From an uncultured Flavonifractor sp. (GTDB lineage: Bacteria; Bacillota; Clostridia; Oscillospirales; Oscillospiraceae), in the NCBI GenBank assembly GCA_947384055.1, contig CANDFO010000002.1, positions 19,571 through 83,570 of the forward strand: DNA of 64,000 bases, read 5' to 3'. Position numbers and translations under genes: made by a program. Shown here in pieces: positions 42,349 through 50,347 of this stretch. Numbering within the stretch: the first letter of the stretch is position 1; each line of letters opens with the position of its first letter. The notes beneath the pieces were generated by a model. The model saw only the letters and a program-made list of their open reading frames with translations, had not been told where the DNA came from and searched no databases.

Positions 42349-42687
42349 TTACAGTTTTACGACGGCCTTTCCGTCCTGGGCGCTGACCACCAGATACGGA
42401 TTTCCCCCGCTCTCGTCCTTCTGCACGCCGCCCCTGCCGTCGGCGGACAGCTTGATCCATCCGGCCGCAACGCCGTCTCCCGCGCCCACCTGGACCAAAC
42501 CATCCAGCTGAACGCTGGTGTACCCGTCCCTGACGCACAGGGCCGCGCCGCAGAACCGGTCGCCAGCGGCGCAGGGTCCCACGGCGCCGCTGCCGGTGAG
42601 CTTCACCATTTCGCCCTCTGCCACCGCTCCCTCACAGGCGAAGGTAGCGGCAGTCTCGCCAATTCCCTCAAAAGAAATGTTGTTCAT
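42349..42687 (-). CDS. Capsid decoration-like protein (DUF2190 type)
   Basis: 112 residues, beta-rich and glycine-rich (FACEGAVAEGEMVKLTGSGAVGPCAAGDRFCG), the form of DUF2190 head decoration/stabilisation proteins. It lies between the protease and the capsid gene, the normal place. AAAGGAGCTTGAAGC precedes ATG 42687. Confidence 0.7.
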   Translation of the reverse strand: MNNISFEGIGETAATFACEGAVAEGEMVKLTGSGAVGPCAAGDRFCGAALCVRDGYTSVQLDGLVQVGAGDGVAAGWIKLSADGRGGVQKDESGGNPYLVVSAQDGKAVVKL

Positions 42688-42743
42688 GCTTCAAGCTCCT
42701 TTCTCCAGCTTTTATCCCAGCTGCAGGGCGCGCCCGCGCCCTG

Positions 42744-43637
42744 TCAGATCAGGAACGCCCTGTTGGAGGCCTGCGCCGGCTGTTCTCCGCCGTCGTAGTG
42801 CAGCTGGGTGTGGAGGGGAAACCGACTGTCCAGCTGCCGCTGGTAGGCTTTTTTCAGCGCGGCCAGCTCCTCCTCCTCCAGCTTTGCGGCAATCCGTTTT
42901 TGCACATCCCCGTCCAGCTCCGGCTGAACCAGTCCCCCCAGCCGCGTAACCTCCCGGCGGAGCTCCTCCAGATATTTCCGCCCCAGGGCGGCCTCCCGCT
43001 CCAGCCGTTCCATCCGGTTCTCCGGCCGGAAGCCCTTGAGCACCCCGGCATTGGGCTGTGCGGGCACAGCCACGAAAGACCACTCATAGGCGTCGGAAGC
43101 GTCAATGAGCTCCGTCCAGCAGAGCTTTTCTCCGTACAGCTCCCCATTTACATGGGGACAGGCCCCCTGCTCCCGGACCTCTCCGCCGCAGATGGAGCAC
43201 CGGGCGTTTTTGACGGCGCAGCTGACAGAGACCTCCCGTTTAATCCCCGCCTCAATTTCGGCAATCAGGTCCCGGTTGGTCTCGGTGCGCAGCATATAGG
43301 CGTAGCCCTTCAGATAGCAATAGGGATCTCCCGCCCTGGTAAGCCGCTTTTCCCGCACCAGCTCGGTCCGGTAAATCCGGGCGGTCTGCCCCCGCGCGCT
43401 CCACTGATGGTCAAAGATACCGCTTTTTCCCACGAAGAGCTTGGCCAGCTCCTCCAGTGTCTCCGCGGGGAAGCGTTCCCCGTCCCGGTCGATCTCGTTG
43501 TCGCACAGCCGCACGCTGAAGGTATAGAGCTCCTCCGCCCGCAGGGGCCTGCGGCTCAGCTGATTGATGAGGCCCAGCTCCGTTTTGTCCGGCGCTGTGC
43601 CGGCGCTGATATCCGCTTCCTTGGTAATCCGCATCAT
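42744..43637 (-). CDS. Prohead protease-like protein (XkdF type)
   Basis: 297 residues between portal and capsid genes. A His-Ser pair in the order of phage prohead proteases is visible: GIFDHQWSARGQTARIY (H77) and IKREVSVSCAV (S137 or S139). A Cys-His cluster (CSICGG...ACPH, about 147-162) interrupts the domain, and the C-terminal part (about 215-280) is a charged coiled coil that may act as scaffold, as in XkdF. AAGGAGACAAA precedes ATG 43637. Catalysis is inferred from motif order. Confidence 0.68.
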   Translation of the reverse strand: MMRITKEADISAGTAPDKTELGLINQLSRRPLRAEELYTFSVRLCDNEIDRDGERFPAETLEELAKLFVGKSGIFDHQWSARGQTARIYRTELVREKRLTRAGDPYCYLKGYAYMLRTETNRDLIAEIEAGIKREVSVSCAVKNARCSICGGEVREQGACPHVNGELYGEKLCWTELIDASDAYEWSFVAVPAQPNAGVLKGFRPENRMERLEREAALGRKYLEELRREVTRLGGLVQPELDGDVQKRIAAKLEEEELAALKKAYQRQLDSRFPLHTQLHYDGGEQPAQASNRAFLI

Positions 43638-43665
43638 TTTGTCTCCTTTCCTGCCGCAGGGCAGA

Positions 43666-44838
43666 TCACTGGCCGGCGCTCCCGGGATGCGCCTCGTTTT
43701 CCAGCCGCACCTTCCGGGCCTGTTCCCGGTAGAGCTCCGCCCTGGCCTCCTCCACCAGGTCCTGAAGGTTGATATCGACCCAGTCTATCGTCACACCCCC
43801 GCCGTATCCGTGCAGGCGCAGCCACAGCTCGCAGATGCGCTCCGCCACGGGGGTCAGATTCCGCCGAATAGCGGTAATCTCACTGGTCATCATGTCGGCC
43901 TGCTGAGCACTCATGCGCTCGGTGGCGGACCAGGAGAGCCCCAGCAGGAACGGCGGAATCCCCGTTCGGGCGATGAGCTGCTCCAAAATCTGCCGCACGG
44001 GGACCTGGCTGTCCAGAACCTGGTTGTCGGCGCCGATCACCTTGATGTCTACGTCGCCTACGGCCACGAAATCCCGCACGCTGCCGTCCTTTCCGGCCTG
44101 CATTGCGCTGGACCACTCCTGGGCGATCTGCCGGCTGCGCTCCTGGGCCCAGACGCCGTCCATGCCGTCGGAGCCGGGCTTGCAGACCACGGCGAAGCGG
44201 ACGTTGCCCATGCGCTCCCAGTTCATGCCCACAGCCTGATAGATTTTCAGCAGAATTCCGGCCAAAAAGGGCATGGACCGCAGAAGGCTGACCCCGTAGG
44301 GACTGCCCACCTCCGGCTGAAAGGGGGTAAAGAGCAGCAGCTCCTGCCAGGGCAGGGGGCTCAGCCCGCCGCTGCTGTCCCGGGCGCACAGGGTAAACTG
44401 CAGGGGGGAATCCCCCTCCCGGATCTCCACACCGGCGGGGTCGCCGCACAGCACAGCGGCGATCTCCCCGCGTCTCCGGTCCAGCACAATCTCCCCCACC
44501 GCCCTCCCGCAGGTAAGCATGGTATCCAGGTACTGGTCCAGAAAGGACTGAATCCCCCTTTGTCCCCGGCCGGTGCTGACCTGTTTCAGAAATTGCTCCA
44601 GCCCCTCCTGGGCGGCAGGGTCCCGGCACTGGACCTGAAGTCCTCCGGCCAGCCGGACCAGCTTCCAGATAGCGGCGTCCACCAGGGGCACGGCTTCCCG
44701 GATGCTGCGGTAAAGCTCCATCTCCCCGCCGCACAGGGGCACATACCCGTCCAGTAGTCCGAAGGGATGTCGTATGCCGTCCCGGAGCTGGACGGCGGCG
44801 CCGGCCGCCGTCGGTTGTTTTTTGTTTCGCAATCCCAC
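43666..44838 (-). CDS. Phage portal protein
   Basis: 390 residues. EGIREAVPLVDAAIWKLV-type opening (LYRSIREAVPLVDAAIWKLV), GIPPFLLGLSWSATERMSAQQADMM and ITAIRRNLTPVAERICELWLRLHG are portal hallmarks. GTG 44838 is chosen: TGAGGAAAATC lies directly upstream and the extra N-terminal frame to 44904 has no homology. It follows the large terminase gene by 62 bases. Confidence 0.86.
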   Translation of the reverse strand: MGLRNKKQPTAAGAAVQLRDGIRHPFGLLDGYVPLCGGEMELYRSIREAVPLVDAAIWKLVRLAGGLQVQCRDPAAQEGLEQFLKQVSTGRGQRGIQSFLDQYLDTMLTCGRAVGEIVLDRRRGEIAAVLCGDPAGVEIREGDSPLQFTLCARDSSGGLSPLPWQELLLFTPFQPEVGSPYGVSLLRSMPFLAGILLKIYQAVGMNWERMGNVRFAVVCKPGSDGMDGVWAQERSRQIAQEWSSAMQAGKDGSVRDFVAVGDVDIKVIGADNQVLDSQVPVRQILEQLIARTGIPPFLLGLSWSATERMSAQQADMMTSEITAIRRNLTPVAERICELWLRLHGYGGGVTIDWVDINLQDLVEEARAELYREQARKVRLENEAHPGSAGQ

Positions 44839-44900
44839 GATTTTCCTCACTTCCTCAACAAAATACGCTGCTCCGCTCCTGTCAAACGGGCCGGGGCGCC

Positions 44901-46157
44901 TCAAAATCTCCGGCGCTCCACGGCGGATGCGCCCAGGCCGCCGCTCCGCTGCCGGGCGGCCACCGTCACGGCAAAATAGCGGATGTCGTCCATAGCGTGG
45001 TCGTGCACTTTTTTCACCCGGTCTCCCACGGCCCTCTCGTCCCAGCTGTACATGGAAAACTCCCGAATCGCGTCCGTACAGCCGGGGCAGATGATCAGCC
45101 GTCCGCTTCGGAGCAGCTCCGCGGTGATACGGATACCGGACAGCACATTATTTTCGGCCCCCACCACCCGCCACCCGTCCCGGCGCAGGGTTTCGATAAA
45201 ACTGGCGGCAGAGGGGTCGGCCACCACCAGTCCCACCGGGCGGTCCCCGGCCAGCTCCCGCAGGTCCCGGGCGTATTCCCCGTCGGTTTTCTGCCGCCGG
45301 TGGCGTTTGGAATCGTAGTAAAACTCCTTGACCCGGTACCAGACCCCCTCCTTCTTTCCCCACAGTCCGAAGGAGGCGGGGTTCACCGTCCCGTAGTCGC
45401 AGGAGATGCACCACTGTTCCATCTCCCCCGGGGGAGGGTCCCGGATACAGTGCTCGTCAAAAAAGTCGTATACCCGCCCCTCTGCGGCCACCCACTCCCC
45501 CAGAACGAATCTGCGGTAAAAGGCTCCGCTGAAGCTGCCCGCGTACCGCCGGATCATCTCGGGAGAGAGCGACGGATTGTCCTCCATGGTAAAGTGCAGA
45601 TAAAGGGCGTTCCGCTCCCTGCTCTTTTGGATCCACTCCTGAAAGAACCAGTGTCCGGGCCCCTCCGGGTTGCAGGAGAACCAGAGCCGGCTCCCCTCCA
45701 CGGAGCACCGGGCGCAGGCCTGTTCCACAAAGGATCTGGGCATCAGGGCCGCCTCGTCCAGCAGGACGCCGGCCAGGGTCATGCCCTGGATCAGGGCGGC
45801 GCTTCCCTCGTCTCTGCCGCCGAAGAGGAAGAAGGTGTTGGTCCGTCCGCCGAACTCCACCCTCAGCTGATTTTTGGATACCTTTTCGGTGCAGGAGAAG
45901 CCCAGCTCCCGAAGTACGGGCAGCAGCCGGTCCAGCAGGTTCCGCCGCAGGGCTCCGGCGGTCTTTCCGCACAGTCCGAACTGCTCTCCCTGAAAGCGCC
46001 GCATAGCCCAGCAGAAGAAGGACAGGCCCATGCACAGGGTTTTCCCGCTCCGCACGGCTCCATCACAGATGATGGCGCTGCGGCTGCGGGTTTCCGCCCC
46101 GTCGCACCACCAGGTCAGGACCTGCTTCTGCTTATCGGAAAAGACTTCAAACTCCAT
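44901..46157 (-). CDS. Terminase large subunit
   Basis: DNA-packaging motor, 418 residues. Walker A CDGAVRSGKT (31-40), Walker B GVLLDEAAL (acidic pair at 133-134), coupling motif LWFSCNPEGP, and a C-terminal nuclease with CISCDYGTVNP and GLVVADPSAASF carrying the metal aspartates. ATG 46157 follows GGGAGGAAC and overlaps the small-subunit stop. All motifs are intact, so packaging should be possible. Confidence 0.92.
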   Translation of the reverse strand: MEFEVFSDKQKQVLTWWCDGAETRSRSAIICDGAVRSGKTLCMGLSFFCWAMRRFQGEQFGLCGKTAGALRRNLLDRLLPVLRELGFSCTEKVSKNQLRVEFGGRTNTFFLFGGRDEGSAALIQGMTLAGVLLDEAALMPRSFVEQACARCSVEGSRLWFSCNPEGPGHWFFQEWIQKSRERNALYLHFTMEDNPSLSPEMIRRYAGSFSGAFYRRFVLGEWVAAEGRVYDFFDEHCIRDPPPGEMEQWCISCDYGTVNPASFGLWGKKEGVWYRVKEFYYDSKRHRRQKTDGEYARDLRELAGDRPVGLVVADPSAASFIETLRRDGWRVVGAENNVLSGIRITAELLRSGRLIICPGCTDAIREFSMYSWDERAVGDRVKKVHDHAMDDIRYFAVTVAARQRSGGLGASAVERRRF

Positions 46158-46482
46158 GTTCCTCCCGTTCCCCCGCCTTCTGTTCCAGCGCCCGGAAGAA
46201 GCGCTCCGCGTTTTCTCTCCGGCTGTCGCCGGACAGGGCGGCCAGCTTCTCCAGGGCGGCCAGGCGGTCCACCAGTTTAATTTCCACGCTGCCGTTGCCG
46301 CTGCGCTTGAATTCCGCCAGGGCCCCCAGCTCCAGTCCGTCGATCTCCTCCATCTGTCTCCGGTCCAGTCCGCTGTCCAAAAAGGCCAGCTTAACGGCGT
46401 CATTGACGCGGCTGTCCGCAATCCGGCGCATCTGCCGCAGGACCTTATCTCTGTCTGATTTCCCGCCGTGCGTATCTTTCAT
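46147..46482 (-). CDS. Terminase small subunit-like protein
   Basis: 111 residues from ATG 46482 (GAGGAG about 10 bases upstream); a TTG at 46572 would give 141. Helical DNA-recognition part VLRQMRRIADSRVNDAVKLAFLDSG, then LVDRLAALEKLAALSGD as oligomerisation helix. Directly before the large subunit with a short overlap. It is the first gene of the cluster; no phage regulator stands upstream. Confidence 0.72.
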   Translation of the reverse strand: MKDTHGGKSDRDKVLRQMRRIADSRVNDAVKLAFLDSGLDRRQMEEIDGLELGALAEFKRSGNGSVEIKLVDRLAALEKLAALSGDSRRENAERFFRALEQKAGEREEHGV

Positions 46483-46792
46483 AGCGTCCCACTCCTCATC
46501 CCGGAGCCGCCGCCGGTCAAATGTTTCCCGTTTCCGTACACCGGGCGGAGTGTTTTTTGTATTTGATTTCAAAACCTGTTCAGCGCACGCCGTCCGTCCC
46601 GGAACCGGAGGCTCTTTTCCCCGCTCCGGCGGTCAAAAGACCCAACCGTCCCTTCTCCGCCGCAAATTTTCAGAAAAAGGCCGCACCACCGGGCTGGCGG
46701 CGCATAGTATGAAGTGAGACCGGGCCGGACGGCGGGCTTCACCGCCGGAGCCGGATCAGGTTTCCATCATCATAACCAGGAGGTATTTCATC
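46483..46792. other. Divergent intergenic region of the phage cluster
   Basis: 310 bases without a convincing gene except for a possible extension of the terminase small subunit to 46572. It must hold the promoters of the phage cluster (minus) and of the cysteine-rich peptide (plus). Only weak -10-like elements (around 46705) are visible; no recognisable operator. Confidence 0.4.
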
Positions 46793-46975
46793 ATGGGGTG
46801 TAATGGTTCCGGCTGGGGCGGCAATGGCTGTCTGTGGATCATCCTGATCATTATTGTGCTGGTCTGCTGCTGCGGCGGCGGCTGGGGCGGCAACGACTGC
46901 TGCTGTTGCTGCTGCAACAACGGCTGCGGCTGCAATAACAACTGCGGCTGCGGCAATGGCTGCGGCTGCTGCTGA
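46793..46975 (+). CDS. Cysteine-rich 60-residue membrane peptide
   Basis: The N-terminus is Gly/Asn/Trp-rich (MGCNGSGWGGNG), followed by one membrane helix (CLWIILIIIVLV) and a tail of CCCCCC and repeated GC/NC units. 18 of the 60 residues are cysteine. An excellent SD (AGGAGGT, 10 bases before ATG) and a terminator directly after it support a real gene. The Gly-rich head plus helix recalls YjcZ-type sporulation peptides, but the cysteine tail does not. Metal binding, a disulfide network or a coat role are all possible; none is shown. Confidence 0.75.
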   Translation: MGCNGSGWGGNGCLWIILIIIVLVCCCGGGWGGNDCCCCCCNNGCGCNNNCGCGNGCGCC

Positions 46976-46998
46976 GCTTACACAAGACCGTCCGGCAG

Positions 46999-47037
46999 GA
47001 GGCCCCCGGTCCGGTGTTTCGCCGGACCGGGGGCCTC
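46999..47037 (+). terminator. Terminator hairpin after the cysteine-rich peptide
   Basis: GAGGCCCCCGGTCCGG-TGTTTCG-CCGGACCGGGGGCCTC, a 16-bp perfect stem. No T-run follows; a decayed 205-bp repeat begins at its foot instead. Confidence 0.65.
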
Positions 47038-47211
47038 AGACTGTCAAAAAGGCCTTGCAGAGTTCCCGCCCGCAGACGGAAAAAATCCAAGTCCGTTTTC
47101 TACGGCGGCACGTGCGCCGGGGAAAGCACAGCTCCGCCCGCAAACGCGGACATTTTGCCGCCGGGCTTATGCAGGGAAACCTGCAAAAAGTCCGGAAAGT
47201 TTCCAACAAAA
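47036..47211 (+). repeat. Decayed copy of the 205-bp repeat
   Basis: TCAGACTGTCAAAAAGGCC at 47036 matches the left terminus of the intact copies, and GCAGAGTT, then CACGTGC and GGAAAGCACA-like blocks follow in the same order. The internal stems are damaged and the right terminus and right hairpin are not found. The right boundary is approximate. Confidence 0.5.
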
Positions 47212-47223
47212 CCCTGAACCTCT

Positions 47224-47252
47224 CTTGAAATTCTGGACAGGGATGATATAAT
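47224..47252 (+). promoter_or_regulatory. Sigma-A promoter of ppdK
   Basis: TTGAAA (47224-47229) and TATAAT (47247-47252), spacer 17 bases. The transcript would have a leader of about 175 bases. Confidence 0.78.
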
Positions 47253-47277
47253 AGCCACAGTGCGGCTGTTATATCAT
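47243..47277. promoter_or_regulatory. Operator-like palindrome over the ppdK -10
   Basis: ATGATATAATAGCC and GGCTGTTATATCAT are 14-base arms with one mismatch around ACAGTGC. The left arm contains the -10 hexamer and the right arm covers the start region, so a dimeric regulator bound here would block the promoter. Confidence 0.55.
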
Positions 47278-47435
47278 TTTTTGGTACGATTCGCCCCCGG
47301 CTCAGCTGGGAAGCGCGAGCGAAGCCAATCCCAAAGGCGGTGTCTTTGGGATAGCGTAACCGCAGAGCGGCGGCCCCTACGGATGGGCGCGGCGCACCTA
47401 TGAATCGCGGACAAAAAATCTAGGAGGAATGTTCA

Positions 47436-50078
47436 ATGGCCAACGCGCACAAGTATGTATACCTGTTTTCGGAGGGCGACGGCTCCATGCGGGAGCTGCT
47501 GGGCGGCAAGGGCGCTAACCTGGCAGAAATGACCAGACTGGGCATGCCCGTACCCCAGGGCTTCACGGTCTCCACAGAGGCCTGCACCCAGTATTATAAC
47601 GACAACCGTCAGATCAATGGGGAGATTCAGGCCCAGATCTATGACGGCCTGGCCAAGATGGAGGAGATCTGCGGCAAGAAATTTGCCGATCCTGAAAATC
47701 CCCTGCTGGTCTCCGTCCGGTCCGGCGCGCGGGCTTCCATGCCCGGCATGATGGACACCATCCTCAACTTGGGTTTGAACGACGTGGTGGTGGAAGGTCT
47801 GGCCAAGTTTACCGGCAACCCCCGTTTTGCCTATGACTCCTACCGCCGGTTCATCCAGATGTTCTCCGACGTGGTCATGGAGCTGTCCAAGAAGCGCTTT
47901 GAGGAGATCATCGACGCGCTGAAGGAGAAGCGCGGCGTCAAACAGGATGTGGAACTGGACACCGACGATATGAAGGAGCTGGTCCGCCTTTTCAAGGATT
48001 TCTATAAGGCCGAGAAGGGAGAGGACTTCCCCCAGGACCCCAAAGTCCAGCTGATGGAGGCGGTCAAGGCGGTCTTCCGCTCTTGGGACAATCCCCGCGC
48101 CAACGTATACCGCCGTATGAACGAGATCCCCTACGACTGGGGCACTGCCGTCAACGTGCAGTCCATGGTGTTCGGCAATTCCGGCAGCAATTCCGGCACC
48201 GGCGTGGCCTTTACCCGCAACCCCGCCACCGGCGAAAAGGCCCTGTTCGGCGAGTACCTGATCAATGCTCAGGGCGAGGACGTGGTGGCCGGTGTGCGCA
48301 CCCCCTCCCCCATCTCCAAGCTCCATGAGGAGATGCCCGCGGTGTACGAGCAGTTTGCCGACATCGCCAATCGGCTGGAGCAGCACTATAAGGACATGCA
48401 GGACATGGAGTTTACCATTGAGAACGGCAAGCTCTATATGCTCCAGACCCGCAACGGCAAGCGCACCGCGGCGGCCGCCCTGAAAGTGGCCGTGGACCTG
48501 GTGGACGAGGGCATGATTGACGAGAAGGAAGCGGTCCTCCGGGTGGAGCCCAAGCAGCTGGATTCCCTGCTGCATCCCCAGTTTGACGCCGCGGCGCTGA
48601 AGAAGGCGGAGGTTGTGGGCAAGGGTCTGGCTGCCTCTCCCGGCGCGGCCTGCGGCCGGGTGGTGTTCACCGCGGAAGAAGCCAAGGAGTGGCACGCCCG
48701 GGGCGAGAAGGTTATTCTGGTCCGCCTGGAGACCTCTCCCGAGGACATCGAGGGCATGCAGGTGGCCCAGGGCATTCTGACGGTCCGCGGCGGCATGACC
48801 TCTCACGCCGCCGTAGTTGCCCGCGGCATGGGGACCTGCTGTGTGTCCGGCTGCGGCGAGATTGCGGTGGACTATGACAATAAGCTCTTCACGCTGGGCG
48901 GCAGGACCTATCACGAGGGCGACTGGATCGCCATTGACGGCTCCACCGGCAGCATCTACGGGGAGGCTGTAGCCACAGTCCCCGCCGACCCCTCCTCCGG
49001 TCCCTTCGGCCGCTTCATGGGCTGGGCGGACCAGTACCGCCAGCTGAAGGTCTATACCAACGCCGACAACCCCCGGGATGCCAAACAGGGCTTTGATTTT
49101 GGCGCTCAGGGTATTGGCCTGTGCCGTACAGAGCATATGTTCTTTGAGGGAGAGCGCATCAAGGCCATCCGCGAGATGATTGTTGCCGATAATGTGGAGG
49201 ACCGCAAGAAGGCGCTGGCCAAAATCATGCCCTACCAGCAGGGCGACTTTGAGGGCATCTACGAGGCCATGGAAGGCCAGCCGGTGGTCATCCGCTTCCT
49301 GGATCCCCCTCTGCACGAGTTCCTGCCCACCAAGGAAGAGGACATCAAGGAGATTGCCGGTGAGATGGGCATCACGGTGGAAAAGCTCCACAATGTCATT
49401 GCCTCCCTGCATGAGTTCAACCCCATGATGGGTCATCGCGGCTGCCGTCTGGCGGTCTCCTATCCGGAGATTGCCGAGATGCAGACCACCGCGGTAATCA
49501 GCGCGGCCATCAATGTCCAGAAGAAGCACCCCGACTGGACCATGGTGCCTGAGATCATGATCCCCCTGGTAGGCGAGGTAAAGGAGCTCAAATATGTAAA
49601 GGATGTGGTGGTTGCCACTGCGGACAAGGTTATTGCCGAGGCGGGCGTGTCCATGAAGTATGAAGTGGGCACCATGATTGAAATCCCCCGCGCGGCCCTC
49701 ACCGCTGACGAGATCGCGAAGGAAGCGGAATTCTTCTCCTTCGGCACCAATGACCTGACCCAGATGACCTTTGGCTTCAGCCGCGACGACGCGGGCAAGT
49801 TCCTGTCCTACTACTACGACAAGAAGATTTACGAGTCCGATCCCTTTGCCCACCTGGATCAGAACGGCGTTGGCAAGCTGGTAGCCATGGCTGCGGAGCT
49901 GGGCCGGAAGACCCGTCCGGAGATTCACCTGGGCATCTGCGGCGAGCACGGCGGCGACCCCACCTCTGTGGAGTTCTGCCACAAGGTAGGCCTGAACTAT
50001 GTCTCCTGCTCTCCCTACCGCGTGCCCATCGCGCGTCTGGCCGCAGCCCAGGCCGCGATCAAGAGTCCCAGAGCATAA
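47436..50078 (+). CDS. ppdK: Pyruvate, phosphate dikinase
   Basis: Interconverts pyruvate, ATP and phosphate with PEP, AMP and pyrophosphate. In many Clostridia it replaces or supports pyruvate kinase or feeds gluconeogenesis. 880 residues in the normal order: ATP-grasp N-terminal domain (LLGGKGANLAEM at 17-28), phosphohistidine domain with GGMTSHAAVVARGMG (catalytic His at about 456), and the PEP-binding TIM barrel ending in GICGEHGGDP. AGGAGGAATGTTCA sets the start at ATG 47436. Expression is probably controlled at the palindrome over its promoter. A single gene, followed by a hairpin interrupted by a repeat. Confidence 0.97.
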   Translation: MANAHKYVYLFSEGDGSMRELLGGKGANLAEMTRLGMPVPQGFTVSTEACTQYYNDNRQINGEIQAQIYDGLAKMEEICGKKFADPENPLLVSVRSGARASMPGMMDTILNLGLNDVVVEGLAKFTGNPRFAYDSYRRFIQMFSDVVMELSKKRFEEIIDALKEKRGVKQDVELDTDDMKELVRLFKDFYKAEKGEDFPQDPKVQLMEAVKAVFRSWDNPRANVYRRMNEIPYDWGTAVNVQSMVFGNSGSNSGTGVAFTRNPATGEKALFGEYLINAQGEDVVAGVRTPSPISKLHEEMPAVYEQFADIANRLEQHYKDMQDMEFTIENGKLYMLQTRNGKRTAAAALKVAVDLVDEGMIDEKEAVLRVEPKQLDSLLHPQFDAAALKKAEVVGKGLAASPGAACGRVVFTAEEAKEWHARGEKVILVRLETSPEDIEGMQVAQGILTVRGGMTSHAAVVARGMGTCCVSGCGEIAVDYDNKLFTLGGRTYHEGDWIAIDGSTGSIYGEAVATVPADPSSGPFGRFMGWADQYRQLKVYTNADNPRDAKQGFDFGAQGIGLCRTEHMFFEGERIKAIREMIVADNVEDRKKALAKIMPYQQGDFEGIYEAMEGQPVVIRFLDPPLHEFLPTKEEDIKEIAGEMGITVEKLHNVIASLHEFNPMMGHRGCRLAVSYPEIAEMQTTAVISAAINVQKKHPDWTMVPEIMIPLVGEVKELKYVKDVVVATADKVIAEAGVSMKYEVGTMIEIPRAALTADEIAKEAEFFSFGTNDLTQMTFGFSRDDAGKFLSYYYDKKIYESDPFAHLDQNGVGKLVAMAAELGRKTRPEIHLGICGEHGGDPTSVEFCHKVGLNYVSCSPYRVPIARLAAAQAAIKSPRA

Positions 50079-50110
50079 CGGCAAAACCAGTAAGCAGATT
50101 ATAAATCTCC

Positions 50111-50146
50111 CTGAGAAGCCCCCTGGCATAGCAGGGGGCTTCTCAG
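50111..50146 (+). terminator. Left hairpin flanking repeat copy 3 (ppdK)
   Basis: CTGAGAAGCCCCCT-GGCATAGC-AGGGGGCTTCTCAG. The T-run expected after it is replaced by the repeat. Confidence 0.65.
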
Positions 50147-50347
50147 GCTGTCGAAACACTTCCCCCACGGGAAAGCCTCGCAGAGTTTTGCCGCTCTTGG
50201 GCGGCAAAATAAAGTCAAAATTGGTCATTTTCGGGGACATGTGCCTCGAAAATGACACATCTCGGCCTGCAAGTGTGCCCAAAGGGTGCGCGCGGCAGGC
50301 CGTATCCCCTTTGTCGAAAAAGGCCTTTGGCCTTTTTCGACAGGCTG
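50143..50347 (+). mobile_element. 205-bp MITE-like repeat, copy 3
   Basis: Same orientation and length as copy 1. Starts TCAGGCTGTCGAAA, ends TTTTTCGACAGGCTG. Internal hairpins at 50186-50209 (TTTTGCCGC/GCGGCAAAA), 50226-50254 (CATTTTCG/CGAAAATG) and the terminal 14-bp stem at 50312-50342 with loop TTT. It separates two hairpins of the ppdK terminator that share the loop GGCATAGC. No ORF. Confidence 0.8.

Noticed and set aside
46756..46956. Gln/Pro-rich minus-strand frame opposite the cysteine-rich peptide
   Set aside because: Produced by reading TGC/GGC repeats backwards; it has no SD, whereas the plus frame has an excellent one and a terminator.
47278..47435. ppdK leader considered as a riboswitch
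   Set aside because: It contains several GC-rich short pairings but no consensus of a known riboswitch class could be recognised.
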